Assembly (NCBI GenBank): GCA_018609045.1
Contig: JABAYK010000020.1
Coordinates: 15,682 to 56,313, forward strand
Source: Flavobacteriales bacterium
Lineage (GTDB): Bacteria; Bacteroidota; Bacteroidia; Flavobacteriales_G; Salibacteraceae
Direction of reading: 5' to 3'
Length of the DNA stretch: 40,632 bases
Shown here piece by piece: positions 34,135 to 40,632 of the stretch (its first letter is position 1; every line of letters starts with the position of its first letter). The position numbers and the translations under genes were made by a program. Under the pieces are notes generated by a model, which made no database searches, was not told the DNA's origin, and worked only from the letters and a program-made list of their open reading frames with translations.

Positions 34135-34824
34135 TTAAACAGTTTTTGTAACATCTTCATGAATTAAACCATCACGCATACGCACAATTCTCTTGGTGCG
34201 TTGGGCAATATCTTCTTCATGTGTTACTATAACAATGGTATTGCCTTTTTGATGAATAATTTCGAACAATTCCATTATTTCATAAGATGTTTTGGTATCT
34301 AAATTACCAGTTGGCTCATCTGCCAAAATCAAAGAAGGCGAATTTACCAAGGCTCTAGCTACAGCAACACGTTGTCTTTGTCCGCCCGATAATTCGTTGG
34401 GCTTATGGTTCATTCTATCAGCCAAACCAACACTTTCTAAAACCTCGGTGGCTTTTTCGGTGCGGTCTTTTTTGCTCCAACCAGAATATATTAAGGGTAA
34501 TGCAACATTTTCTAAGGCCGAGTATCGCGGTAACAAATTAAAAGTTTGAAAAATAAAGCCAATTTCTTTGTTTCTAATTTCGGCCAATTGGTCGTCTTTT
34601 AACTTAGAAACATCGTGGTTATTCAATACATATTTTCCACCAGTAGGAGTATCTAAACATCCCAAAATATTCATCAAGGTAGATTTTCCTGAACCTGAGG
34701 TTCCCATCAAGGCAACATATTCACCATTATTAACTGTTAAGGTAATGTCGCGTAAAGCTTTTACCACTTGTGTACCTACCTTAAAATGTCTCGAAATATG
34801 TTCTAAAAGCAAAACTTCTTGCAT
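34135..34824 (-). CDS. ABC transporter ATPase, MacB/LolD-like
   Basis: 229 residues with all ATPase motifs: Walker [16 protein letters not shown] (about 42-56), Q-loop at [22 protein letters not shown] (about 90-111), signature [16 protein letters not shown] (about 142-157), Walker [17 protein letters not shown] and H-loop VTHE. The [15 protein letters not shown] signature and TGNLDT are typical of the MacB/LolD exporters acting on the periplasmic side or on lipoproteins. No permease is adjacent, so its partner lies elsewhere. A TACTTTTG box ends 4 bases before the ATG, so the message may be nearly leaderless. It is co-transcribed with the adenosyltransferase. Confidence 0.88.
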   Translation of the reverse strand: MQEVLLLEHISRHFKVGTQVVKALRDITLTVNNGEYVALMGTSGSGKSTLMNILGCLDTPTGGKYVLNNHDVSKLKDDQLAEIRNKEIGFIFQTFNLLPRYSALENVALPLIYSGWSKKDRTEKATEVLESVGLADRMNHKPNELSGGQRQRVAVARALVNSPSLILADEPTGNLDTKTSYEIMELFEIIHQKGNTIVIVTHEEDIAQRTKRIVRMRDGLIHEDVTKTV

Positions 34825-34927
34825 GAGTCAAAAGTAGCCAAACTCAAAAGTTTTTAGGTCTTGTTTACACAAAAGGTAATTTTTGGTGTTTAGGGCTGTA
34901 TTGAATATTTAAACCTTCTTTTGCGCC

Positions 34928-35806
34928 GTGAAAATTGACCTAAAAAATAAAGCCTCTCAGTGGTTTGTGCTCTTAATTTTGGCAGCCACTTGGGGTAGTT
35001 CTTTCATTTTAATGAAAAAGGGGTTGCTCACTTTAACGAGCATTGAGGTTGCTGCTTTTAGAATATTCTTTGCGTTTTTGGTGTTGGCTCCTATGGGGTT
35101 CCATCAATTGAAAAAAATTAAGCCTAAAAATATATTTCCCATATTTTGGGTTGGCTTTTTTGGCAATTTTATTCCTGCTTTTCTCTTTGCTTATGCCCAA
35201 ACCAAATTAAGTAGCTCGCTTACAGGAATGCTAAACTCTTTGGTTCCGTTTTTTACCTTGGTAATGGGGGTTTTACTTTTTAAAGCAAAAGCAAAAAGTT
35301 TGAATATTATTGGGGTAGTTTTAGGTTTGTTGGGCGCTTTGGGATTGGTTTACACAACTTCAAACGGATTAAAGTTTGATGGAAATTTGATTTACAGCTT
35401 AATGCCGATTGTAGCTACAATTTGTTATGCTAGTAGTGTAAATACCATAAAATATTACTTAGGCGATTTATCTCCTTTAACCATAACCGTAGTCGCATTT
35501 ACTTTGGTTGGTCCTTTTGCCATTGCATTTTTATTGTATGATGGGATTGCCTTAAATGGATTTCAAAATTTTCTTTCTGTTGGGGTTTTGTATGTGGCTC
35601 TTTTAGGCATAGTTGGCACTGCTATGGCAGTATTGTTGTTTAATGCATTAATAAAGCAAACTACAGCCTTATTTGCCTCTTCGGTAACCTATTTAATTCC
35701 AGTTGTAGCCATTTTGTGGGGTGTTTTAGATGGCGAGTCCATAACATTAATACAAGCCTTGTTTTTGGGTTTGATATTGGGTGGTGTTTATTTGGTGAGG
35801 GAGTAA
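34928..35806 (+). CDS. EamA/DMT-family transporter
   Basis: 292 residues from a GTG at 34928. About ten hydrophobic segments form two EamA repeats, the first containing TWGSSFILMKKGL (about 22-34), AAFRIFFAFLVLAP, LTGMLNSLVPFFTLVMGV (about 98-115), the second VATICYASSVNTIKYYLG, VGPFAIAFLL, and ASSVTYLIPVVAILWGVLDGE (about 249-269). These are small-molecule exporters of the drug/metabolite superfamily; the cargo is unknown. The next gene on the plus strand is beyond the IS110 element. A TTTTG-containing pyrimidine-rich stretch just upstream may be its -7 box. Confidence 0.85.
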   Translation: MKIDLKNKASQWFVLLILAATWGSSFILMKKGLLTLTSIEVAAFRIFFAFLVLAPMGFHQLKKIKPKNIFPIFWVGFFGNFIPAFLFAYAQTKLSSSLTGMLNSLVPFFTLVMGVLLFKAKAKSLNIIGVVLGLLGALGLVYTTSNGLKFDGNLIYSLMPIVATICYASSVNTIKYYLGDLSPLTITVVAFTLVGPFAIAFLLYDGIALNGFQNFLSVGVLYVALLGIVGTAMAVLLFNALIKQTTALFASSVTYLIPVVAILWGVLDGESITLIQALFLGLILGGVYLVRE

Positions 35807-35882
35807 AGCTTTTTAAAGCTCCTAAAGTTGGTTTTTTTGAGAATCTATAAACAACTTCATTAGTACTTCAATACCTTTTAGA
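35807..35882 (+). other. Short A/T-rich gap after the EamA gene
   Basis: A 6-bp palindromic stem (35807-35812 with 35815-35820) overlaps the end of the transporter stop region. It is weak and lacks an immediate T run, although TTTTTTT follows from about 35831. It may be a poor terminator. Nothing else is seen. Confidence 0.3.
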
Positions 35883-35943
35883 CAAAACACATTTCGACCA
35901 TTTGTTTTTCATGCTTCAAGACAAAATTCAATATAAGATTTAG
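35883..35943 (+). repeat. 61-bp imperfect direct repeat, left copy beside IS110
   Basis: Matches 37261-37321 in the same orientation at 55 of 61 positions with no gap. It lies just outside the right end of the IS110 element (low-coordinate side), while its partner lies beyond the other end. It includes no ORF. IS110 elements are not known to make long target duplications, so this looks like a dispersed intergenic repeat or a remnant of a local duplication. Confidence 0.85.
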
Positions 35944-35979
35944 TTTTCATTTAATATAACTACCGAGTCAGTTCGATTT

Positions 35980-36966
35980 CTATGACAAAACCAAACGATT
36001 TTGAAACAATTCTTGGTTTTTGATTAAAGCATATGCTGTATGTATTATTTTGTTTCTGATTGCATTTAAAACACTCATTTTATTCTTTCCTTCCTTCACC
36101 TTCCTGATATAATAAACTCTAAAGTCATTTTCCATTTGTATTGCTCTCATTGCCCCTAAATGAAGTACCTTCTTTATTTTTTTATCTGCTAATAATGAGA
36201 GCCTCTTTTTCCCGAAAATGGATGTACCTGATCTATTTTCAAATGGAACAACCCCGCAATAGCATGCAAGTTTTCGTGGATCTGTAATTGATTTAAACTC
36301 ATTTGTTTTAATAATTAAGCTTGTCGATAAAATATCTCCAACACCAGGAATACTTTTGAGTAAATAACTGTGCTGCTTTAATTGCTTGTCGCTTTCAATT
36401 AACCTTTTAATCTCTAATTCTATTTCTTTGATTTGCTGTTCTAAAGTAACTATTAATTTTAAGTTTGATTTAATCAGCTTTTTAGCTAATTTTTTATCTG
36501 ATATTACTTCTATATCCTTGTTTTTGACCTTTAGCTGAGTTTTACTCTTTACTTTATAACCTCTCTCTGATAATAAGACTTTTAGAGCGGTTATTAAACT
36601 CCTTTCACGAACATAACATACTTCTTCCTGATAATTTCTTTTGATAAACTGAGCAATTCTCACAGCATCAATTTTGTCATTTTTACCTCTAATCAACCCC
36701 ATAGATCTCTTAAGGTGCAGGGGGTTAATTATATAAAAATTAGTTAAATAATCAGGCGCTAACTCGGTTATCAACCAGCCATATTTACCTGTGTTTTCAA
36801 TACACAAATAAACCTCGCTTGAGCCTTTTGTTTCTTCGTTGAGAAATTTCTTAATATCCGTTTTGTTGTTTTTAATAACAAGACTTGTTGTTGTGTTTTT
36901 AACTATACAAATATCCAAGGTTAATTTACTCACATCAATTCCAATAAATACTTTTTCTTTTTTCAT
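35980..36966 (-). CDS. IS110-family DEDD transposase (recombinase)
   Basis: 328 residues, full-length. The N-terminal RuvC-like DEDD domain shows D11 in FIGIDVSK, E57 in CIENTGKYG, and D97 and D100 in GKNDKIDAVRIAQF. The C-terminal Transposase_20 domain has LLKSIPGVGDILSTSLI (about 198-214), then the CGVVPFENRSGTS segment holding the serine that forms the covalent link with DNA. These recombinases are guided by a bridge RNA from the element's non-coding end. The ATG at 36964-36966 is followed upstream by the folded region 36986-37113. Base composition resembles the neighbours. Confidence 0.93.
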   Translation of the reverse strand: MKKEKVFIGIDVSKLTLDICIVKNTTTSLVIKNNKTDIKKFLNEETKGSSEVYLCIENTGKYGWLITELAPDYLTNFYIINPLHLKRSMGLIRGKNDKIDAVRIAQFIKRNYQEEVCYVRERSLITALKVLLSERGYKVKSKTQLKVKNKDIEVISDKKLAKKLIKSNLKLIVTLEQQIKEIELEIKRLIESDKQLKQHSYLLKSIPGVGDILSTSLIIKTNEFKSITDPRKLACYCGVVPFENRSGTSIFGKKRLSLLADKKIKKVLHLGAMRAIQMENDFRVYYIRKVKEGKNKMSVLNAIRNKIIHTAYALIKNQELFQNRLVLS

Positions 36967-36985
36967 AAATTTGAATTTTTAGCTT

Positions 36986-37113
36986 TAGACTCAACTCCTT
37001 AATAATGGGGTCATAGCCCCGAATTTCTAATTTGAGTTTATTACAATAAAGGAAAAGGTCTAAATCGAACTATGGGTTCTGCCAGGAGTGACTGTTAGTG
37101 TACCTTTTCCTTT
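36986..37113 (-). ncRNA. Candidate IS110 bridge RNA (seekRNA)
   Basis: Directly upstream of the transposase start are two nested stem-loops, read on the minus strand. The first has a perfect 12-bp stem (37102-37113 with 37048-37059) around a 42-base loop. The second pairs 37032-37040 with 36986-36994 (8 of 9) and contains a small G4/C4 hairpin (37007-37010 with 37017-37020) inside an otherwise unpaired loop. Two large internal loops after one another is the expected layout of an IS110-group bridge RNA with target- and donor-binding loops. The 42-base loop also matches the far end of the element over 10 bases. No sequence homology is claimed. Confidence 0.6.
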
Positions 37114-37174
37114 TCTAAAACTAATAATTATTCATTTGCAAGTCTAAAGGAGTTTCTGAGGCGCAGCGGAAGAA

Positions 37175-37245
37175 GTATCGAGAACTATTCAAAAGACTAT
37201 TTTCACAATACATCTCGATACATCAGCCTAAGGCTGATACTCGAT
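37175..37245. repeat. Inverted repeats in the gap beyond the IS110 element
   Basis: A perfect 9-bp inverted repeat pairs 37175-37183 with 37213-37221. A second, tight palindrome pairs 37222-37229 with 37231-37238 around a single base. CTCGAT occurs at 37214 and 37240. Such sequences resemble small dispersed intergenic repeats seen in Flavobacteriales, but no other full copy is in the window. No ORF is present. Confidence 0.55.
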
Positions 37246-37260
37246 GTGACATCCCATAAC

Positions 37261-37321
37261 CAAAACACATTTCGGCTGTTTGTTTTTCATGCTTCAAGAC
37301 AAAACTCAATGTAAGACTTAG
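37261..37321 (+). repeat. 61-bp imperfect direct repeat, right copy
   Basis: Same orientation partner of 35883-35943, with 6 differences over 61 bases, mainly A/G and C/T transitions. It lies about 140 bases beyond the IS110 upstream region. The transition bias suggests an old duplication. Confidence 0.85.
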
Positions 37322-37356
37322 ATTTTTTTAAAAGTAATTTTCTTTAACCTCTATAA

Positions 37357-37412
37357 TCTTTCGTCTTTTGTTCTTCATCATTAGTCCTTCATCATTCGTC
37401 CTTCATCTTTTG
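37357..37412 (+). repeat. Four tandem 14-bp repeats
   Basis: Units at 37357, 37371, 37385 and 37399 follow TCCTTCATCATTnG with few changes, T/C-rich on the plus strand. The 14-bp period is not a multiple of three, which argues against a coding origin. It lies in the gap between the 61-bp repeat and the YqaA-like gene, just after that gene's 3' end on the minus strand. No spacers are present, so it is not a CRISPR. Confidence 0.8.
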
Positions 37413-37440
37413 TCTTTTCTCTATTTTCCATCCTCCACCA

Positions 37441-37878
37441 TCATCCCACCAAAGCCTCCACCCAAGGCCAAATAACCGCAATGGTTAAGTAACGAAGCGT
37501 TTTTCCAATCAACATAAAAATGGCAACTTGCCAAAATTTTAGTCTAAAAAAGCCAAGAGCAACAGCAATTACATCACCAATAAAAGGCAACCAAGTGAGA
37601 AGCGCCAAAGCACTTCCATATTTTGAAATTTGGGCGCTCCAACTTTCGACTTTTTCCCTTTTTACCTTGGCGTATTTTTCAAGCCAATCCCATTTGCCGA
37701 GCTTTCCTAAAAAAAAAGAAGTGTAACCACCTAAAGTGTTGCCTAACGAAGCAGCAATTAGCATAAACCAGGTATTGTAGCCCAAAGCCAACATGCCTAC
37801 AAATACTGCATCAGAGCTGAATGGTATTATAGTTGCAGCCAAGAAGGCCGATAAAAACATGGTTGCGTAAGCAGTCAT
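37441..37878 (-). CDS. YqaA-like (DedA/VTT superfamily) membrane protein
   Basis: 145 residues with three to four hydrophobic segments. Family features are PFSSDAVFVGMLALGYNTW (about 20-38), then the amphipathic re-entrant GNTLGGYTSFFLGKLGK (about 46-62) and the conserved LALLTWLPFIGDVIAVALGFFR (about 92-113). YqaA-type proteins are short relatives of DedA with a proposed role in phospholipid or membrane homeostasis, not established for this subgroup. The gene diverges from the SPOR-domain gene at 37970. Confidence 0.82.
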   Translation of the reverse strand: MTAYATMFLSAFLAATIIPFSSDAVFVGMLALGYNTWFMLIAASLGNTLGGYTSFFLGKLGKWDWLEKYAKVKREKVESWSAQISKYGSALALLTWLPFIGDVIAVALGFFRLKFWQVAIFMLIGKTLRYLTIAVIWPWVEALVG

Positions 37879-37943
37879 AAACTGTTAAAATCAGTTTGTT
37901 TAAAAGTAAACCGAAGGTAAAAATGTTTAATCAACTGCTTGCC

Positions 37944-37951
37944 TAATTTTA
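37944..37951 (+). promoter_or_regulatory. Putative -7 element of the SPOR-domain gene
   Basis: TAATTTTA differs from TAnnTTTG at the last base and ends 18 bases before the GTG start at 37970. No -33 box was identified. Confidence 0.35.
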
Positions 37952-37969
37952 AAAAGTAAAAATTACCCT

Positions 37970-39547
37970 GTGAAAAAACTCATTTTTCTGCTTCTTTTTG
38001 TCTTGGTGAGCCTAACAAAAACCAACGCCCAAGACCAAAAATTTTTGGCAGACTTCAAACAAATAAAGCTTCATTTAGCCAATCATAAAGAAGATGAAGC
38101 AATTCCAATTTTAGAAAATCTATTCAAACAAAATCCTACCAATTTTAACATAGCTTATTTACTTGGCTATTGTTATGTGAAGCAAGAGGTTCAAATTGAT
38201 AGAGCCATTAGGCTTTTATCTGTGGCAAGCAGAAGCTATAGCGATTTGTATGACCCAACATCATTAACTGAAAAAAAGGTTTCTGAATATGTATACTACT
38301 ATTTAATTATAGCTTACAGCTTGGGTGGAAAATGCGATGAGGCCAAAGAAACACTGAACAAATTTTATCAGATTTATTCTTATTACGACGAATGGTATTT
38401 GGTAGAAGGCCAAAAATGGTTGAGAGAATGTGGAACCCATAAACTGAAAGAGCAAGAAGAAATTACCGATACAACAACAGATGTTGCTATTGCAGAAGCA
38501 GAACAACTTACCAAACATTTGTTGCCTGAGGGCGAAAGTGTTGTTACCCCAAAAAGACAAGATGAAATTGCAGAAGAAACATCAGAAGAAAAAGCACAAT
38601 CTGTAAGAGTAGTTAAAGAAAATAATGAAACTACAAATACTTCGGAGTCGATACAAGGTAGTAAAACAGCAAATATTGATGATGCAAATCAAAATTCTGA
38701 GTCAGCACCAATAAATAATGCAGAAACTACTAGAACTGGAACATCTAAACCGGCCGAGGCTTTTAAAGATAGGTTAACTCTTGTTGAAGCCACAAATGAG
38801 GGCGAAGGTTATAAGGTTCAGCCTGTTAACAGAGAACAAAGAGGGGTAATTACAAAAACCATAAAGTATTCAACGCCACATATTTTATACGGAGTACAAG
38901 TTGCTGCTTACTTAGAGCCAAAATTTACCCGTGATTTTCAAAATGTGAAAAACGTTGAAGTTTACATTGATAAAAATGGCGTTTTTCGTTACGTAATAGG
39001 CAGGTTTCCATACAAGCAACAAGCCCAAAGACTCTTAGATTATGTAAAAGAGGCTGGTTATGAAGACGCTTTTATTGTAGATATTAATGGCGACAAATAC
39101 TCTGAAGAAGTAGTAAGTGTAGACAACGAATCTATAAACCGTAGAATTACTGGAAAGGTTGATTTTAGGGTTCAAATTGGAGCTTTTAAAGAAAAAATTC
39201 CTGAACATGTAGTTAGACAGTATTTAATTGTTGATGAAATTAAAGAAACTCAAGTAGGAGAGTTCACAGTTTTAACCATCGGGTCTTTTAACAGTTATGA
39301 TGGAGCCGCAGCCTACCGAAATAAAATGCAACAAATTGGGGTAGAGGATGCATTTATCGCAGCTTTTAATTACGATAAAAAAATCCCGATTGACGAAGCC
39401 GAAGCCTTTTTGCTAAACCAAAGATTAAAAGCTATTGAAGACGCAGCTGATGATGGAAACAAACGGGCTAAAAAATTGAAAGAAAAGGCTGAGAAAGAAG
39501 CAGAACTAGAAGAGGAAAATCACAATAAGGAGTTAGAAGGTAAATAA
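37970..39547 (+). CDS. Exported SPOR-domain protein with TPR-like N-terminus
   Basis: 525 residues from the GTG at 37970. The first 21 residues form a signal peptide (MKKLIFLLLFVLVSLTKTNAQ). Residues about 25-155 look like tetratricopeptide-type helices (KLHLANHKEDEAIPILENLF, YLLGYCYVKQ, CDEAKETLNKFYQIY). A polar, low-complexity linker (about 160-270) leads to two SPOR-like segments, about 300-375 (ILYGVQVAAYLEPK...FRYVIGRFPYKQQAQRLLDYVKEAGYEDAFI) and about 400-475 (DFRVQIGAFKE...FTVLTIGSFNSYDGAAAYRNKMQQIGVEDAFI). SPOR domains bind denuded peptidoglycan glycans, often at the septum. The C-terminus is a Lys/Glu-rich coiled tail. It meets the next gene tail to tail with no gap. Confidence 0.82.
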   Translation: MKKLIFLLLFVLVSLTKTNAQDQKFLADFKQIKLHLANHKEDEAIPILENLFKQNPTNFNIAYLLGYCYVKQEVQIDRAIRLLSVASRSYSDLYDPTSLTEKKVSEYVYYYLIIAYSLGGKCDEAKETLNKFYQIYSYYDEWYLVEGQKWLRECGTHKLKEQEEITDTTTDVAIAEAEQLTKHLLPEGESVVTPKRQDEIAEETSEEKAQSVRVVKENNETTNTSESIQGSKTANIDDANQNSESAPINNAETTRTGTSKPAEAFKDRLTLVEATNEGEGYKVQPVNREQRGVITKTIKYSTPHILYGVQVAAYLEPKFTRDFQNVKNVEVYIDKNGVFRYVIGRFPYKQQAQRLLDYVKEAGYEDAFIVDINGDKYSEEVVSVDNESINRRITGKVDFRVQIGAFKEKIPEHVVRQYLIVDEIKETQVGEFTVLTIGSFNSYDGAAAYRNKMQQIGVEDAFIAAFNYDKKIPIDEAEAFLLNQRLKAIEDAADDGNKRAKKLKEKAEKEAELEEENHNKELEGK

Positions 39548-40612
39548 TTACCTAAAAGGGTTTATTGAATTTCCGAAATGGGTTTGATAGTCCTTCACGA
39601 ATAGTTTTAAATCTCCTTTAAAATCATTTGACAATTTCTCTGAAAATTCTTGTTGAAAATCTCTATACATCGAGAAATCATTGAAAAAGCAATTTTTTGG
39701 GTTATTTTCAGATTCTAACAAACCCTTAAAATTATCCTGATTTTTAAAATTTAGTTTTCTGAGCTCAACAAGATATTGAGATAAAAAGCCTTCTTTAAGA
39801 TTTTCTTTTTCTTCATCAGTTTTTCCTTCCAAAGTCTCATAAAATATTGCTAAGTTACTTTTAAAATCAATGGTGAAACTTGTCAATAAATCAAGATCTG
39901 ATAAATAGTTTTTTAGAAAAGTAGCCTCATTTGAATTTTTACCATATTGTTTTTTTAGAAATAATAAAGCTCCTTTATCTCCAATAAAACTTGCAACATT
40001 TTCATTTAAATTGGCATCACTCGCAATAAAAATTTCAATGTGTGTTAATTCATGAATAATTAACCTGGCTAACTTTTCTTTAGGCAATTCTAACATCGAG
40101 CTTAAAATTGGGTCAGGCAAAAAACCTAGGGTACTCCACGCTTGCACTTCACCTTCGCAAACTTCATAATTCAATTCCATCAAACTTTTAGATTCTTCGG
40201 CTAGCTTTAAGCTATCAAAATATCCTTTATAGGCCATCTCACCCAAAATGGGGTACTTCCAATAAAAAGGTATTAAAGAGTATTTCTCGCTTGCGCTGAT
40301 GGTCCACAAAACTGGTTTCCCGTTAAGTTCAACATAATTTGTGTAGTTGTTATTTTCTGAAAAACCTAGCTCCTTGAATGCGAATTGTTTTACCGAATCA
40401 ACAAAAAGTAATTTGTTTTTTATTTCATTTGATGTATCACTTTGCGCCATAATTTCCGAAACGCTCTGCCGTTTTAGCAATAATTGTACTTGGCCTTTTA
40501 ATTGAGTTAGCCCGTACAGTAACATATTCAAATTAAAAACACTAAAAACCAATACCATCAATAACGATAAGCCTGCAATTTTTTTTACTGATTTTCGAGT
40601 TGGTTTTACCAT
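39548..40612 (-). CDS. Putative membrane-anchored zinc aminopeptidase (PF10023-like)
   Basis: 354 residues. A basic N-terminus then one hydrophobic segment (IAGLSLLMVLVFSVFNLNMLLYGL, about 12-35) suggests a membrane anchor or uncleaved signal. A zinc-peptidase motif HELTH lies at about residues 190-194, with NENVASFIGDKGA (about 206-218) providing the third ligand, as in the Aminopep family. GEVQAWSTLGFLPDPILSSML precedes it, also typical. The substrate is unknown. No related partner is nearby. The start is 20 bases from the window edge, so any promoter is cut off. It ends directly against the SPOR gene stop. Confidence 0.78.
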   Translation of the reverse strand: MVKPTRKSVKKIAGLSLLMVLVFSVFNLNMLLYGLTQLKGQVQLLLKRQSVSEIMAQSDTSNEIKNKLLFVDSVKQFAFKELGFSENNNYTNYVELNGKPVLWTISASEKYSLIPFYWKYPILGEMAYKGYFDSLKLAEESKSLMELNYEVCEGEVQAWSTLGFLPDPILSSMLELPKEKLARLIIHELTHIEIFIASDANLNENVASFIGDKGALLFLKKQYGKNSNEATFLKNYLSDLDLLTSFTIDFKSNLAIFYETLEGKTDEEKENLKEGFLSQYLVELRKLNFKNQDNFKGLLESENNPKNCFFNDFSMYRDFQQEFSEKLSNDFKGDLKLFVKDYQTHFGNSINPFR

Positions 40613-40632
40613 TAAAATGCGCGCTTTTAATC

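Larger units (their letters stand above)
35959..37120 (-). mobile_element. IS110-family insertion element (ends approximate)
   Basis: One transposase gene on the minus strand with a short region after its stop and a long folded non-coding region before its start, which fits the IS110 group rather than the IS1111 group. A 10-bp inverted repeat links the two ends: 35970-35979 just past the stop and 37062-37071 inside the upstream region. The outer limits cannot be set by eye because IS110 elements lack long terminal inverted repeats and target duplications, and only one copy is present. The gene is intact, so the element may be active. Confidence 0.65.

Noticed and set aside
35883..37321. Target-site duplication of the IS110 element
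   Set aside because: IS110 elements do not make long duplications, the copies differ at 6 of 61 positions, and one is far from the element end.
37357..37412. CRISPR array
   Set aside because: The units are 14 bp, tandem, imperfect and without spacers.

Overview
The window is AT-rich and densely coded. It fits a member of the Bacteroidota, most likely Flavobacteriales. The evidence is a set of lineage-specific genes (PorU and PorV of type IX secretion, the gliding proteins GldB and GldC, a PorT-like barrel, a Bacteroidota-type MraY with an insertion, and the typical FtsZ tail), together with -7 boxes of the TAnnTTTG kind and weak Shine-Dalgarno sites. The species cannot be named from the sequence.

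Region by region. 1-3060: the 3' end of porU, then porV, ispF and cdd. 3143-5452: pyruvate dehydrogenase E1-alpha and E2, closed by a strong terminator that sits inside the convergent glycosyltransferase gene (5439 to about 6485, minus), whose start codon appears to be non-canonical. 6535-8948: trmB, an alkyltransferase-like protein without the reactive cysteine, an Mrp-type ATPase and an Nfu-type Fe-S scaffold. 9021-11902: korA and korB, a 2-oxoacid:ferredoxin oxidoreductase. 11903-12266: non-coding, with small hairpins. 12267-12914: a nucleotidyltransferase with a small partner. 12964-16449: a PorT-like protein diverging from gldB-gldC, then engB and an alpha/beta hydrolase on the minus strand.

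16650-33230 is a complete division and cell-wall (dcw) cluster: four MraZ boxes at exact 10-bp spacing, then mraZ, rsmH, ftsL, ftsI, murE, mraY, murD, a stand-alone copy of the MurD C-terminal domain, ftsW, murG, murC, ftsQ, ftsA, ftsZ and yqeY, all with overlapping or nearly touching ends. It makes and flips the lipid II precursor and builds the divisome. murA, murB, murF and ddl are not in the window. A pair of strong terminators separates it from minus-strand genes for a small acidic DUF2795-like protein, a PduO-type adenosyltransferase and a MacB/LolD-like ATPase.

34928-40612 is more accessory: an EamA-type exporter, an IS110-family element with a folded upstream region that looks like a bridge RNA, a 61-bp direct repeat flanking the element, a 14-bp tandem repeat, a YqaA-like membrane protein, a secreted SPOR-domain protein and a putative membrane-anchored aminopeptidase.

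The observations most worth following are the solo MurD C-terminal domain, which keeps the spacing and the conserved lysine of its neighbour MurD but has lost its GG-x-DKG segment; the IS110 bridge-RNA candidate with a loop that matches the other end of the element; and the glycosyltransferase whose conserved N-terminus lies upstream of any ATG, GTG or TTG. No rRNA, tRNA or CRISPR array was seen.
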